From: Novipirellula sp052161655 | Lineage (GTDB): Bacteria; Planctomycetota; Planctomycetia; Pirellulales; Pirellulaceae | Assembly (NCBI RefSeq): GCF_052161655.1 | Contig: NZ_CP197418.1 | Span: forward strand, 6,200,001 to 6,264,000 | Reading direction: 5' to 3' | DNA length: 64,000 nt | Part shown: positions 55,048 through 63,285 of the stretch, one piece after another | Position numbering within the stretch: position 1 is the first letter of the stretch | How the letters are laid out: the number at the start of each line of letters is the position of its first letter | Made by a program: the position numbers and the translations under genes | Notes under the pieces: generated by a model | Told to the model about the DNA's origin: nothing | The model's input: the letters and a program-made list of their open reading frames with translations, nothing else | The model's database searches: none

Positions 55048-56997
55048 TTAATATTCGGCGGTGCGGACCGCTTGGGCGACTCGAATGTGTGGCGTGTTTA
55101 ATCCTTGCAGATAACTGCGGGTTCCTTGCACGCGAACTTCACTATTAAGATGCATCCGCAAATTTAGTCCGGGCGAGGGCGTGACATACGCTAACGTGCG
55201 ACCACCGTTGTCGGTTATCGCGAACGGAGGACTGTCTTTTCTCGCAGAATAAACTTGAACTAGAAACCCGGTCGCCGTCAGATCTTCGCTACCATCGGTT
55301 GATGCAGCGGTCGGTGTATCAACCGAGGCAGGCTGAATCGGTTGTGGCATTCTTGGGATGTTCGACGGTGGAGCAACCGTTTCGAACGTCCCGGTTGAAT
55401 TAGACACTGAATTGGATGCGGTAAACGCTGGGATCGAAGGCGACAGTGAGGCTTGGATCACAGCGGGACCATCACGACGTTCGGCAACACGTTGGTACTG
55501 TTGAACACGCTCGGCAAGTAATCGTGCACGCCCTGCGACAACCGAGTCAGGATTTGAAACGGAGATTTGATGTGCAGCACTAGCAACCGGTGCCATCTCA
55601 GCCGAGGACGCACTGGCCGCCATCAGACGCGAAAAGATCAAGCTTAATCGCTCGGCATCCGCGGCGCGAACTTCGTTTTCGATTGCAGCAATCGCCGACG
55701 ACGATACGTAACGAGTCGCCGGAGCGGGGGCGGCTGGAATCGGCGATGCATATCGACTCGGTGTTGCAACCGGAGGAGTCACTGGTTGAATATTCGCAAC
55801 TTGTTGGATTGGATTGGCTGCATTGGTTCGGCCACGCATGGATCCGGCAACCCAATTCGCTTCTACGCCCGACGCGGATTCGCCGGGAGCATCTCCGTCG
55901 GGCGACGATCGCTCAAGCAAGCCGCCTCCGATTTGGCGAATTCCGGCATCGATATCTGACAGTCGGGGACGACCGATAAACTCAACCGATGCCAGTAGGC
56001 CTCGTTTGGACATCGCATCGGTGATTGTTTCGGCTTGTGCTGAGTCGCGTGCCTGACGCTCGGCTGAACTGGATCGCCACTGTTCGCTGACTCCACTGCC
56101 AATGGCATCGGGTGCCGGGCTAGCATCGCGTGCCAGGGGCGCCTCACGCAACGGCGGCGTGTCTCCGGTTGCGACAGGCGAAAGCGTTGTGGATGAGGCG
56201 GACTGAGTGGCGTTTGCGTACGAGTCCGATTGTTGAGTTGTAGCGGCGTCGTGTGACATCGCCGATGGTGCCTGCTGCAACGCGACTTGTTGATTTTGTG
56301 GTTGACGTCGGCTGGATGAATCCGCTGGCAAGCGGTCTCGTCCAGAAAACGAGTCCGATGCTTCGTTTGCGCTGGCGACATTGTCACCCTTGCGGACGGT
56401 CTCGCCCGGAAAAAATTCAACGCTCTTCGTATTTTTGCGGATGGCTTGCACCAGTTGTTCGGCGCTTTCGGCGATTTGACTTTGATGGACCCAACGGAAT
56501 TCGCCCGAAGGAGGCACGATGCGATACCACATGCGTGGCCCATCTGCTCCTTCGCGTTCGCCTTTTCCAATGACGGTCACAGGTTCGCCAGCGGCCAGTT
56601 GGACCTGCCATCGAAATTGACGTGCTCGTCCCAAGTGGGTGCCAATCCATGCGACCGTGCGGTCTTCGGTGACGACGGCGGTGTCGCCGTCATTAGCAAT
56701 CTCGACTGCGTCCGCTGGCACCCAGCAAAAACTTTCGTCGGGAGGGCGGACACCAAGCCAACCGTCGGCGGTTTCAACATAGACCTCTAGCTCTTGGCCG
56801 TAACGTAATGGGTCGGTTCGGTAATGTTCGTCCGATGGACCGCACCGCGCGTACGCTTCGTCTTCGGCGACAAAGACAACGTACGGATCGGAAGCCAAGC
56901 TGCCGTCATCCGCCTGTAGCGATGTCCAATTCGCAACGCAAGCAATCGCAATCGGTGCGAATACGCTTAGCCAGCTAGCATTTATTGGCGAGCCCAT
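55048..56997 (-). CDS. Secreted SH3b-domain protein
   Basis: 649 aa. A signal-like hydrophobic stretch lies near 9-28. Two bacterial SH3 domains follow at about 38-95 ('YVVFVAEDEAYARCGPSDEH', 'GWLGVRPPDESFCWVPADAV') and 105-175 ('VAWIGTHLGR', 'MWYRIVPPSGEFRWVHQSQI'). The rest to about 560 is Ser/Ala/Pro-rich and disordered, and the last 80 residues ('GFLVQVYSARKDSPPFAITD') may be another small beta domain. SH3b domains bind cell-wall or protein ligands, so an envelope role is likely. The IS lies between this gene's stop and the channel gene. Confidence 0.7.
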   Translation of the reverse strand: MGSPINASWLSVFAPIAIACVANWTSLQADDGSLASDPYVVFVAEDEAYARCGPSDEHYRTDPLRYGQELEVYVETADGWLGVRPPDESFCWVPADAVEIANDGDTAVVTEDRTVAWIGTHLGRARQFRWQVQLAAGEPVTVIGKGEREGADGPRMWYRIVPPSGEFRWVHQSQIAESAEQLVQAIRKNTKSVEFFPGETVRKGDNVASANEASDSFSGRDRLPADSSSRRQPQNQQVALQQAPSAMSHDAATTQQSDSYANATQSASSTTLSPVATGDTPPLREAPLARDASPAPDAIGSGVSEQWRSSSAERQARDSAQAETITDAMSKRGLLASVEFIGRPRLSDIDAGIRQIGGGLLERSSPDGDAPGESASGVEANWVAGSMRGRTNAANPIQQVANIQPVTPPVATPSRYASPIPAAPAPATRYVSSSAIAAIENEVRAADAERLSLIFSRLMAASASSAEMAPVASAAHQISVSNPDSVVAGRARLLAERVQQYQRVAERRDGPAVIQASLSPSIPAFTASNSVSNSTGTFETVAPPSNIPRMPQPIQPASVDTPTAASTDGSEDLTATGFLVQVYSARKDSPPFAITDNGGRTLAYVTPSPGLNLRMHLNSEVRVQGTRSYLQGLNTPHIRVAQAVRTAEY

Positions 56998-57293
56998 GAG
57001 AACGATTTCTCTTTACACGAATCAAAATTTCAGGAATCTGTTGACTCGTTGTTAGCGATTCTGCGGCATTGAGGACAAGAGGAATCTTTTTGGTGGGACG
57101 TTTTTGAACGTGGTCGGCTGACTTCGATTTAATTTGGCGGTTACCCCTCTTGGCGTCACTTGTTGGAATTGTGTAATGGGTATGCTGTTGGTGGGCGTGA
57201 AGCACCCCACCTTCATCAATACACACCGTTAGTAAACCTAACACCGTTGGCTGGGTTGACCAATTTGCCGAAGCCATCGCGAGGACTTTCGTC

Positions 57294-58094
57294 ATGTCGA
57301 TTCTGATTAGCTGCGAAATGGGAGGCGATCGAGTGCCTTTGTGGCTGGTCCGAGAATCATTGGCAGCACCCCAGCCGAACTCGGGTTGCGACGAATTCAC
57401 TGGTGTTTCGCTGGAGCGACGGGCTCAGACGGCATTGAATTCCATTCAATTCGTGCCCGGCAAATTACCAGAGCGGTTGTCCGGAGACGCTGCTGCAAAG
57501 TATGTCGCCCGTCGGATGGCGGCGATGTTACAAGTTCCGCTGATCGAAAACAAATACTCAGCTGATTTGATCGATGTCACTCGATCGGCACGCCATCGCA
57601 GCGTGATGCCCTCGGCGGTTCGCCAATGGGATTCGGAAAAACGAGACCGGTTGCTGACCGAGGTACATGCCGAGTACCGAAGCGGAATACAGCGAGCGAT
57701 CCAACAACAATCGCGACAGCACGGATTTACGATCCATCTCTCGGTTCGGTCGTTTGCCTCGTTAAGTGATGGCCGCCAGCGACGCACCGATGTTGGTTTG
57801 CTGTACGATCCATCGCGTGAAGATGAGCTGGCGTTCTGTCTCGATTGGATGGACGAGATGTACGAGTCGGTCCCAATGATCCGTGTCCGCCGCAATTACC
57901 CTCGCCGCGGGACCACCGAAAGTTTGGTGACGGCGATGCGAAGCCACTTTCCGGCGGACCGCTATATCGGAGTCGAATTGCTCGTGAACCGAGCTTGGGC
58001 GGGGCGACGAGTGTCGCTGAGAGATCAAGCAATCGAAGGAATTTGCAAATCGCTAAACGACGTGCTGGAGTTCCAGACGGCGGACGCGGCGTAG
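57294..58094 (+). CDS. N-formylglutamate amidohydrolase-like protein
   Basis: 266 aa resembling the N-formylglutamate amidohydrolase family: 'MSILISCEMGGDRVP' (usual CEHGGNxxP), 'DLIDVTRSARH' (usual LIDxNRS), 'IHLSVRSFASL' (usual HxSVHSF), 'RRTDVGLLYDPSRED', and 'RVRRNYPRRGTTESL'. Family members hydrolyse N-formyl-L-glutamate or similar amides in histidine degradation. Here the motif His after CE is Met and the His of VHSF is Arg, so metal binding may be lost or altered. No hut genes are nearby. It is divergent from the SH3b gene. Confidence 0.75.
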   Translation: MSILISCEMGGDRVPLWLVRESLAAPQPNSGCDEFTGVSLERRAQTALNSIQFVPGKLPERLSGDAAAKYVARRMAAMLQVPLIENKYSADLIDVTRSARHRSVMPSAVRQWDSEKRDRLLTEVHAEYRSGIQRAIQQQSRQHGFTIHLSVRSFASLSDGRQRRTDVGLLYDPSREDELAFCLDWMDEMYESVPMIRVRRNYPRRGTTESLVTAMRSHFPADRYIGVELLVNRAWAGRRVSLRDQAIEGICKSLNDVLEFQTADAA

Positions 58095-58542
58095 GCAGGT
58101 TCTCAAGAGCATTAAACTGTTGATGTAGCTATCGTCGCCAGACGGTGGGCCACGCTCTGGCGAACATAGCTACGGTTTGAATCCCTTCCTTCGACAAAAT
58201 GCTCCAGGCAATCCGCGAGCCGTTTTTGCAGCGAATGCCGCCCAAATTCGGATCCATCCACGCCGCCGAGGAAAACGCGTGGCGAGACTGAATTGCCCAA
58301 TCATTTCGTTTCCCCAGTAAACCGGAAGACACTGGTTGGCTTCGTTTTTCAGCCCAATACGCCTTTTTTGCGTCCATTGCAGCCAATTGCGGCGGCCTGC
58401 GGTGCCAAAGTGACTCTATTGACGCTAACTCATTATGATTTCTATACTTCAGCGCCTCGGTTGCTCGGCGTTCTATGCCCACAGCCCCGAATGTATCGAT
58501 GACACATCTTTCTGCGTGTCAATTCAATCCAAATAAGACGAA
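58095..58542. other. Intergenic gap, no supported gene
   Basis: Short frames on both strands (up to 117 codons on the minus strand) overlap each other, and none has a recognisable domain or start signal. An orphan small gene remains possible. The ribosome-binding site of the next gene is weak ('gacgaag', 5-11 nt before ATG 58543). Confidence 0.45.
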
Positions 58543-59691
58543 GTGATGAACAGCGAACGCCGACACGAATTGCAAGAAAACATCCTCGCCAACTATCTCG
58601 CGCGAATCAATCAATCGATCGAGCCGTATTCGCGTCCCATCGGAATCGGTGTCGCTGCGTTGCTGATCGGAGGAATCGGTTACGCAATTTACAACAGCAA
58701 AGTCAGCGAAGACCGCAGTCAAGCGACCTTCGAGCTGCTGATGCAGCAATCGGGCTCGGCAGACCCTGAAGGTCTAGCGTCGGTTAGCGTAAAGTACCCG
58801 AACACCCCAGCCGCCGCATGGGCCCACCTCTACCAAGGCAGCGCCTTGCTGGCTCAGGGCACGCGGACGCTGTACGTCAACCGCATGGACGCCGAAGACC
58901 AGTTGAAGGGAGCGAGCAAGGCGTTCCGAAACGCCCTCTCCGAAGGCAAGAACGAGTTGCTGCTCTCCCGTGCTCATTTCGGGATCGCCCGCAGCGAAGA
59001 AGCCCTTGGTGAGCTCGATAAAGCAATCGCGGCCTATAAAGAATGTGCCCAGATCGGCGAATCCGACGAAATGGTCAAAGCCTGCGAAGAACGAATCGCG
59101 ATATTGTCCAAAGACGACACCAAGGACTTTTTGGTTTGGTTCAAGGACCAAGATTTCTCGCCAAGCGACCCATCTGCTCCACCATCGCTGCCAAGTGGAG
59201 CGATGTTGCCTGAAATGCCCGATTTGGATCTACCCGATCTCGGCGGCGCGAGCGACAAAGAGCCCGGCGACGGGCTGAATCTTCCGGAAGACAAACCGGA
59301 AGCCGAAATGAAGGAAGAAGCGAAAGAGGCCGCTGGCGAAGAATCCGCTGCGGAAGAAAAGCCTGCTGTTGAAGAAAAGGCTGTCGTTGAAGAGAAACCT
59401 GCAGACAAAGAAAAGCCTGCTGACAAAGAGAAACCTGCTGACAAAGAGAAACCTGCTGACAAAGAAAAGCCGGCTGCCAAAGAAAAGCCTGCTGACAAAG
59501 AGAAACCTGCAGCAGAAGAAAAGCCTGCGCCGGACGGTGACACGGAGCTGAATCCGCCCGCCAAGAACACCGAGGAAGCGAAGCCAGAAGCGGCGAGCGA
59601 CGTGAAGGAAACTGCGGAGACGCCGGAAGTCACCGAAGAGAGCAAAGCACCGGACGCGGACAAAGCAACGTCTGAGTCTGACGCCAAGTGA
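58543..59691 (+). CDS. Membrane-anchored TPR protein with KPADKE repeats
   Basis: 382 aa. One membrane helix near 32-48 ('GIGVAALLIGGIGYAIYN'), then a YfgM-like TPR domain (about 55-190: 'AAAWAHLYQGSALLAQG', 'ALGELDKAIAAYKECAQIGE'). The C-terminal 150 residues are low complexity, with a run of KPADKE-type hexapeptides (about 287-325) between Pro/Asp-rich and Glu/Ala-rich stretches. Likely an assembly or chaperone-like envelope protein; the acidic/basic tail may be flexible. The next gene's GTG overlaps its stop (GTGA). Confidence 0.7.
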   Translation: MMNSERRHELQENILANYLARINQSIEPYSRPIGIGVAALLIGGIGYAIYNSKVSEDRSQATFELLMQQSGSADPEGLASVSVKYPNTPAAAWAHLYQGSALLAQGTRTLYVNRMDAEDQLKGASKAFRNALSEGKNELLLSRAHFGIARSEEALGELDKAIAAYKECAQIGESDEMVKACEERIAILSKDDTKDFLVWFKDQDFSPSDPSAPPSLPSGAMLPEMPDLDLPDLGGASDKEPGDGLNLPEDKPEAEMKEEAKEAAGEESAAEEKPAVEEKAVVEEKPADKEKPADKEKPADKEKPADKEKPAAKEKPADKEKPAAEEKPAPDGDTELNPPAKNTEEAKPEAASDVKETAETPEVTEESKAPDADKATSESDAK

Positions 59692-60773
59692 GAAAAGACT
59701 CTCCTGACGACGAAGTTATCCTCGGCGGCGAAGTGTCGGACACCGATGAGGTCGGCGACGACCTTGATGGCGATGATGCTGGCAGCGAGATCCGGATTGG
59801 CGACGAGGTTTTTCGTGACATCGTCGTTCCGGAATCGGCCTCGGGGCAACGGATCGACTATTTTTTAACGCAAGCCTGTGACGGTTTCAGCCGTACTCAG
59901 ATCACGCAAGCGATCCAGGCGGAAGGTGCAACGCTAGACGGACGAACGGTCCGGCCAAGTTTTCGTATTCAGCCGAGCCAGCGAATTCGTTTTCGCATGC
60001 CAGAGCCAGCGATCGATGACACCGTTCCTGAGAACATTCCGCTGGACGTGTTGTACGAGGACGATGGGCTCGTCGTTGTAAACAAACCGCCTGGGATGGT
60101 CGTTCACCCTGCACGCGGAAACTGGACTGGCACGCTGACCAGCGCGTTAGCGTTTCGCTTTCAGTCGCTGTCGGATGTCGGTGGGCCAACACGGCCTGGG
60201 ATTGTGCATCGACTTGACCGTGACACCAGCGGTGTGATTGTGGTTGCCAAGACCAACTCTGTTCATATTCATTTGTCGGAGCAGTTCGCCAATCGCGAAG
60301 TCGAGAAAGAGTATTTTGCGATCACGGCGGCTCGCATTGATCGCGACCGCGACATCATAGATATGCCGATTGGTCGCCATCCGTATCAGCGGGACAAAAT
60401 GGCGATCCGCGAGCACCACGAAACCAGCAAGCCTGCGTCGACGTTTTACGAAGTGATCAGCCGCCACGGCCGCTTTACGCAAGTCCGTGTGAAGCCCAAG
60501 ACCGGTCGCACGCATCAAATCCGAGTGCACTTGTCGCATCTCCGTGCTGCAATCCTTTGCGATCGTCTGTACGCCGGACACGCCGAAGTCACGATGGGCA
60601 TGTTGACCGGCACGCACGATGCCACCAAAGACACGGTGTTGTTAGACAGACAAGCGCTGCATGCTCGCAAGTTGACGTTCCAGCATCCGCAGAGCGGCAA
60701 GTCGATGACGTTCGAGGCCCCGTTGCCCGCGGACATCATGCGAGTGATCAACGTGCTCGAGCAGTTACCGTAG
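59688..60773 (+). CDS. rluD: RluD-type 23S rRNA pseudouridine synthase
   Basis: 361 aa from GTG 59688, which overlaps the upstream stop by 4 nt. After an acidic 45-residue leader comes an S4 RNA-binding domain (about 52-103, 'QRIDYFLTQACDGFSRTQIT'), then the RluA-family catalytic domain with HRLDRDTSGV (Asp177 nucleophile) and 'KPKTGRTHQIRVHLSHL'. It converts uridines of 23S rRNA helix 69 (positions 1911, 1915 and 1917 in E. coli) to pseudouridine; the exact target here is assumed from family. The acidic extension is longer than in E. coli RluD. Confidence 0.9.
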   Translation: MRKDSPDDEVILGGEVSDTDEVGDDLDGDDAGSEIRIGDEVFRDIVVPESASGQRIDYFLTQACDGFSRTQITQAIQAEGATLDGRTVRPSFRIQPSQRIRFRMPEPAIDDTVPENIPLDVLYEDDGLVVVNKPPGMVVHPARGNWTGTLTSALAFRFQSLSDVGGPTRPGIVHRLDRDTSGVIVVAKTNSVHIHLSEQFANREVEKEYFAITAARIDRDRDIIDMPIGRHPYQRDKMAIREHHETSKPASTFYEVISRHGRFTQVRVKPKTGRTHQIRVHLSHLRAAILCDRLYAGHAEVTMGMLTGTHDATKDTVLLDRQALHARKLTFQHPQSGKSMTFEAPLPADIMRVINVLEQLP

Positions 60774-60776
60774 CCA

Positions 60777-61005
60777 ATGTGGGATAGGCTTCCAGCCTGT
60801 CGATGCAACAAGGACTTCCCGTAGCGAAACTCGCCAAGAGTTTCGGCGGTATCATCTCGGACGAAAGTCTTCGCGACTTTCGCTACTCGTGATGTGGGAT
60901 AGGCTTCCAGCCTGTCGATGCAGCAAGGACTTTCCGTAGCGAGACTCGCCAAGAGTTTCGTGCGGTGCCATGTCGGCCGAAAGTCTTCGCGACTTTCGCT
61001 ACTCG
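60777..61005. repeat. 115-bp tandem repeat, two copies
   Basis: Copies begin at 60777 and 60892 with 'atgtgggataggcttccagc'. Each contains two palindromes: a cgaaactc/gagtttcg stem and a cgaaagtc/gactttcg stem. Copy 2 ends inside the last codons of xseA. The stems match the REP-like element at 53239, so the unit may be a REP doublet that was duplicated. It is the only sequence between rluD and xseA, which converge on it. Confidence 0.85.
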
Positions 61006-62234
61006 TCTTGACCTTCTTGAACCGACTCGACATTGGAAACGACGCGACCTTTGTGAAGCCGCGTTTCTAACGTGTCCCCAGGGCTAAGTGAACCGGCATT
61101 GGCGATGGCTTTGCCATCCGCGTCGAGTGTGACGCTGTATCCGCGTGACAGCACGGCGACCGGCGAGAGTGCCGACAGCGACGCTGCGAGCTCACTGACT
61201 TGGCTTCGCCCCGCTTTCAAACTCGCAGTGATCGCCCGTCGTGCTCGTGCATCTAATTCATCGAGCATCCGCGACCGCAAATGAATGATCTCCATTGGCT
61301 TACGCAAGATCGGTCGCTGCATCAACGAGGCAACTTCCGTTTTACGCTCGTGAATCACCAATCGCATCGAACGATCGAGGCGTTGTCGCAGATTGCTTGC
61401 TGTCGTTTTCAGCGATATGCCATCGGGCAGCACACGCGTTGCGGCATCGGTCGGCGTCAAGGCTCGCAAATCCGCAGCGAGATCGCAGAGTGTGACATCG
61501 ATCTCGTGGCCAACGGCCGAGACCGTCGGGATGGTGGATTCTGCGACCGCTCGGACGACTGGTTCTTCGTTAAAACACCACAAGTCTTCGAGGCTACCGC
61601 CGCCGCGTGAGACGACCAGCACATCCAGCTTCGGCGTCATTCGCTGAGCTGATCGGATCGCAGCGACGATCGATTTAGCCGCCCCCTCGCCTTGTACCAA
61701 CGCAGGAATCACTACGACGTCGGCGCCATGGTAACGGTTCGACGCCGCCTGTAGAAAATCGCGAACCGCCGCTCCTGAGGGGCTCGTCACGATACCAATC
61801 CGGCGCGGCAGCGAGGGCAGTGGCCGTTTTCGCTCGGCAGCAAACAAGCCTTCACGTTCGAGTTTGATCTGCAATTGCTGAAACGCCAATTGCAGCGATC
61901 CCATGCCTTGCGGCTCGACTTTGCGAACGACTAGCTGGTACGTTCCTCGTGCTGCATAGACGTCAATGTTGCCAAAACAGAGGACTGCTTGGCCATCCTC
62001 GAGATCATGTTTGATCCGCATCGCGGTATTCCGCCAAAGCACGCCACGGATCTGTGCGTCATCATCTTTGAGCGTGAAATAAATATGACCGCTGCGTGCA
62101 CGAACCAAATCCGATATTTCACCGGCGACCCACAGCGATGGAAAGGTCCCTTCCATCACCGCTTTGATATGTCCGTTTAATTCCGAAACCGAAATCGCGT
62201 GTACCGGCTCGCCGGCTAGTGCAGCATCACTCAC
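60999..62234 (-). CDS. xseA: Exodeoxyribonuclease VII large subunit
   Basis: 411 aa from GTG 62234, overlapping the dapF stop by 4 nt (GTGA); longer frames exist but would overlap dapF. The N-terminal OB fold 'VAGEISDLVRARSGHIYFTL' (about 35-55) is followed by the nuclease domain with 'IGIVTSPSGAAVRDFLQAAS' and 'VLVVSRGGGSLEDLWCFNEE' and, after a helical arm, a C-terminal 'LSRGYSVTLDADGKAI'. It degrades single-stranded DNA in both directions together with XseB, which is not in this window. Its stop lies inside tandem repeat copy 2. Confidence 0.9.
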   Translation of the reverse strand: MSDAALAGEPVHAISVSELNGHIKAVMEGTFPSLWVAGEISDLVRARSGHIYFTLKDDDAQIRGVLWRNTAMRIKHDLEDGQAVLCFGNIDVYAARGTYQLVVRKVEPQGMGSLQLAFQQLQIKLEREGLFAAERKRPLPSLPRRIGIVTSPSGAAVRDFLQAASNRYHGADVVVIPALVQGEGAAKSIVAAIRSAQRMTPKLDVLVVSRGGGSLEDLWCFNEEPVVRAVAESTIPTVSAVGHEIDVTLCDLAADLRALTPTDAATRVLPDGISLKTTASNLRQRLDRSMRLVIHERKTEVASLMQRPILRKPMEIIHLRSRMLDELDARARRAITASLKAGRSQVSELAASLSALSPVAVLSRGYSVTLDADGKAIANAGSLSPGDTLETRLHKGRVVSNVESVQEGQDE

Positions 62235-63076
62235 GCGTTCCACTCTCCAGAAAAGACTTCGACGGCACCGCCTGTCATCATCACGTGTCCGCTCGACTCG
62301 GACCACTCGAGTGTCAGATCACCACCGAGCAGATGATTTAAAATCTTGCGATTGGTTTTCCCGGTCAACACGCCCGCGACACAAACGGCAGACGCACCGG
62401 TGCCACACGCCCAAGTTTCGCCGCTGCCGCGTTCCCATGTCCGCTGCCGCACCTCGTCTTTCGAGATGACTTCGACAAACTCGACATTGATTCGCTTGGG
62501 GAAACGCGCGTCCGTTTCGATCTTGGGGCCGAGCCCGAGTACCAATTCATCGGTCGCTTCGGGAACAAAAATCACACAGTGGGGATTGCCCATCGAAACA
62601 CAGGTGATTTCCAGTTTGTGGCCATCGATTTCGATTTCGTGCTCCACTACCTTACCGCTTTGGACGATGGACGTGGGGACTTCGGATGCTTCGAGGATCG
62701 GTTCGCCCATGTCGACGGTCACCGTTTCGACTTTGCCATCGCCGCCGATTGCGAGCGATAGATCGAGTACACATCCACCCGATTCGATTTTTAGGTTTTC
62801 TTTTTGGGCAATTGCATGGTCGTAGACATATTTTGCGACACAGCGAATGCCGTTGCCGCACATCTCGCTTTCGCTGCCGTCGGCATTCAACATCTGCATT
62901 CGCGCGTCTGCCACCTTGCTGGGGCGAATCAGGATCATGCCATCACCGCCAACGCCAAAATGGCGATGCGAAATGGACTTTGCCAACTCGGTAATATCGC
63001 AGTGATCAAGGTTTTCGGCAAAGCAATCGACGTAAACATAGTCGTTGCCAGCGCCGTGCATTTTTGTAAATCGCAT
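62231..63076 (-). CDS. dapF: Diaminopimelate epimerase
   Basis: 281 aa starting 'MRFTKMHGAGNDYVYVDCF'. The two catalytic Cys motifs are 'SESEMCGNGIRCVAKYV' (about 70-85) and 'GSGETWACGTGASAVCVA' (about 220-237). It interconverts LL- and meso-diaminopimelate for lysine and peptidoglycan synthesis, notable because planctomycetes were long thought to lack peptidoglycan. A GTG-type overlap links it to xseA. ATG 63076 is preferred over one three codons upstream because 'MxFTKMHGxGND' is the family N-terminus. Confidence 0.95.
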   Translation of the reverse strand: MRFTKMHGAGNDYVYVDCFAENLDHCDITELAKSISHRHFGVGGDGMILIRPSKVADARMQMLNADGSESEMCGNGIRCVAKYVYDHAIAQKENLKIESGGCVLDLSLAIGGDGKVETVTVDMGEPILEASEVPTSIVQSGKVVEHEIEIDGHKLEITCVSMGNPHCVIFVPEATDELVLGLGPKIETDARFPKRINVEFVEVISKDEVRQRTWERGSGETWACGTGASAVCVAGVLTGKTNRKILNHLLGGDLTLEWSESSGHVMMTGGAVEVFSGEWNA

Positions 63077-63285
63077 CAAACACAAATTTCGCGGGAGGGA
63101 TCGTTAGGGCCAGCTGTTTCCATTGAAAGCGTAAATCTAAACGGAATTTGGGTATTTGCGTAGGAGGGAACCGTTTCGACGCGGAATGCAGCATCTATCA
63201 AAACGCGTAAAATTGCAGCAGAATGGGTACTTTGCGAAGGATTGCCCGCTCGCCTCCACGCTCGCCCCTTTTTTGGATTTTGATC

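Noticed and set aside
58129..58482. A 117-codon minus-strand frame
   Set aside because: It overlaps another minus frame, has no start signal or domain, and does not pair with a neighbouring gene; left as a gap.
62231..62306. Longer XseA N-terminus starting at 62306
   Set aside because: It would overlap dapF by 76 nt; the GTG overlap at 62234 gives the normal N-terminus.
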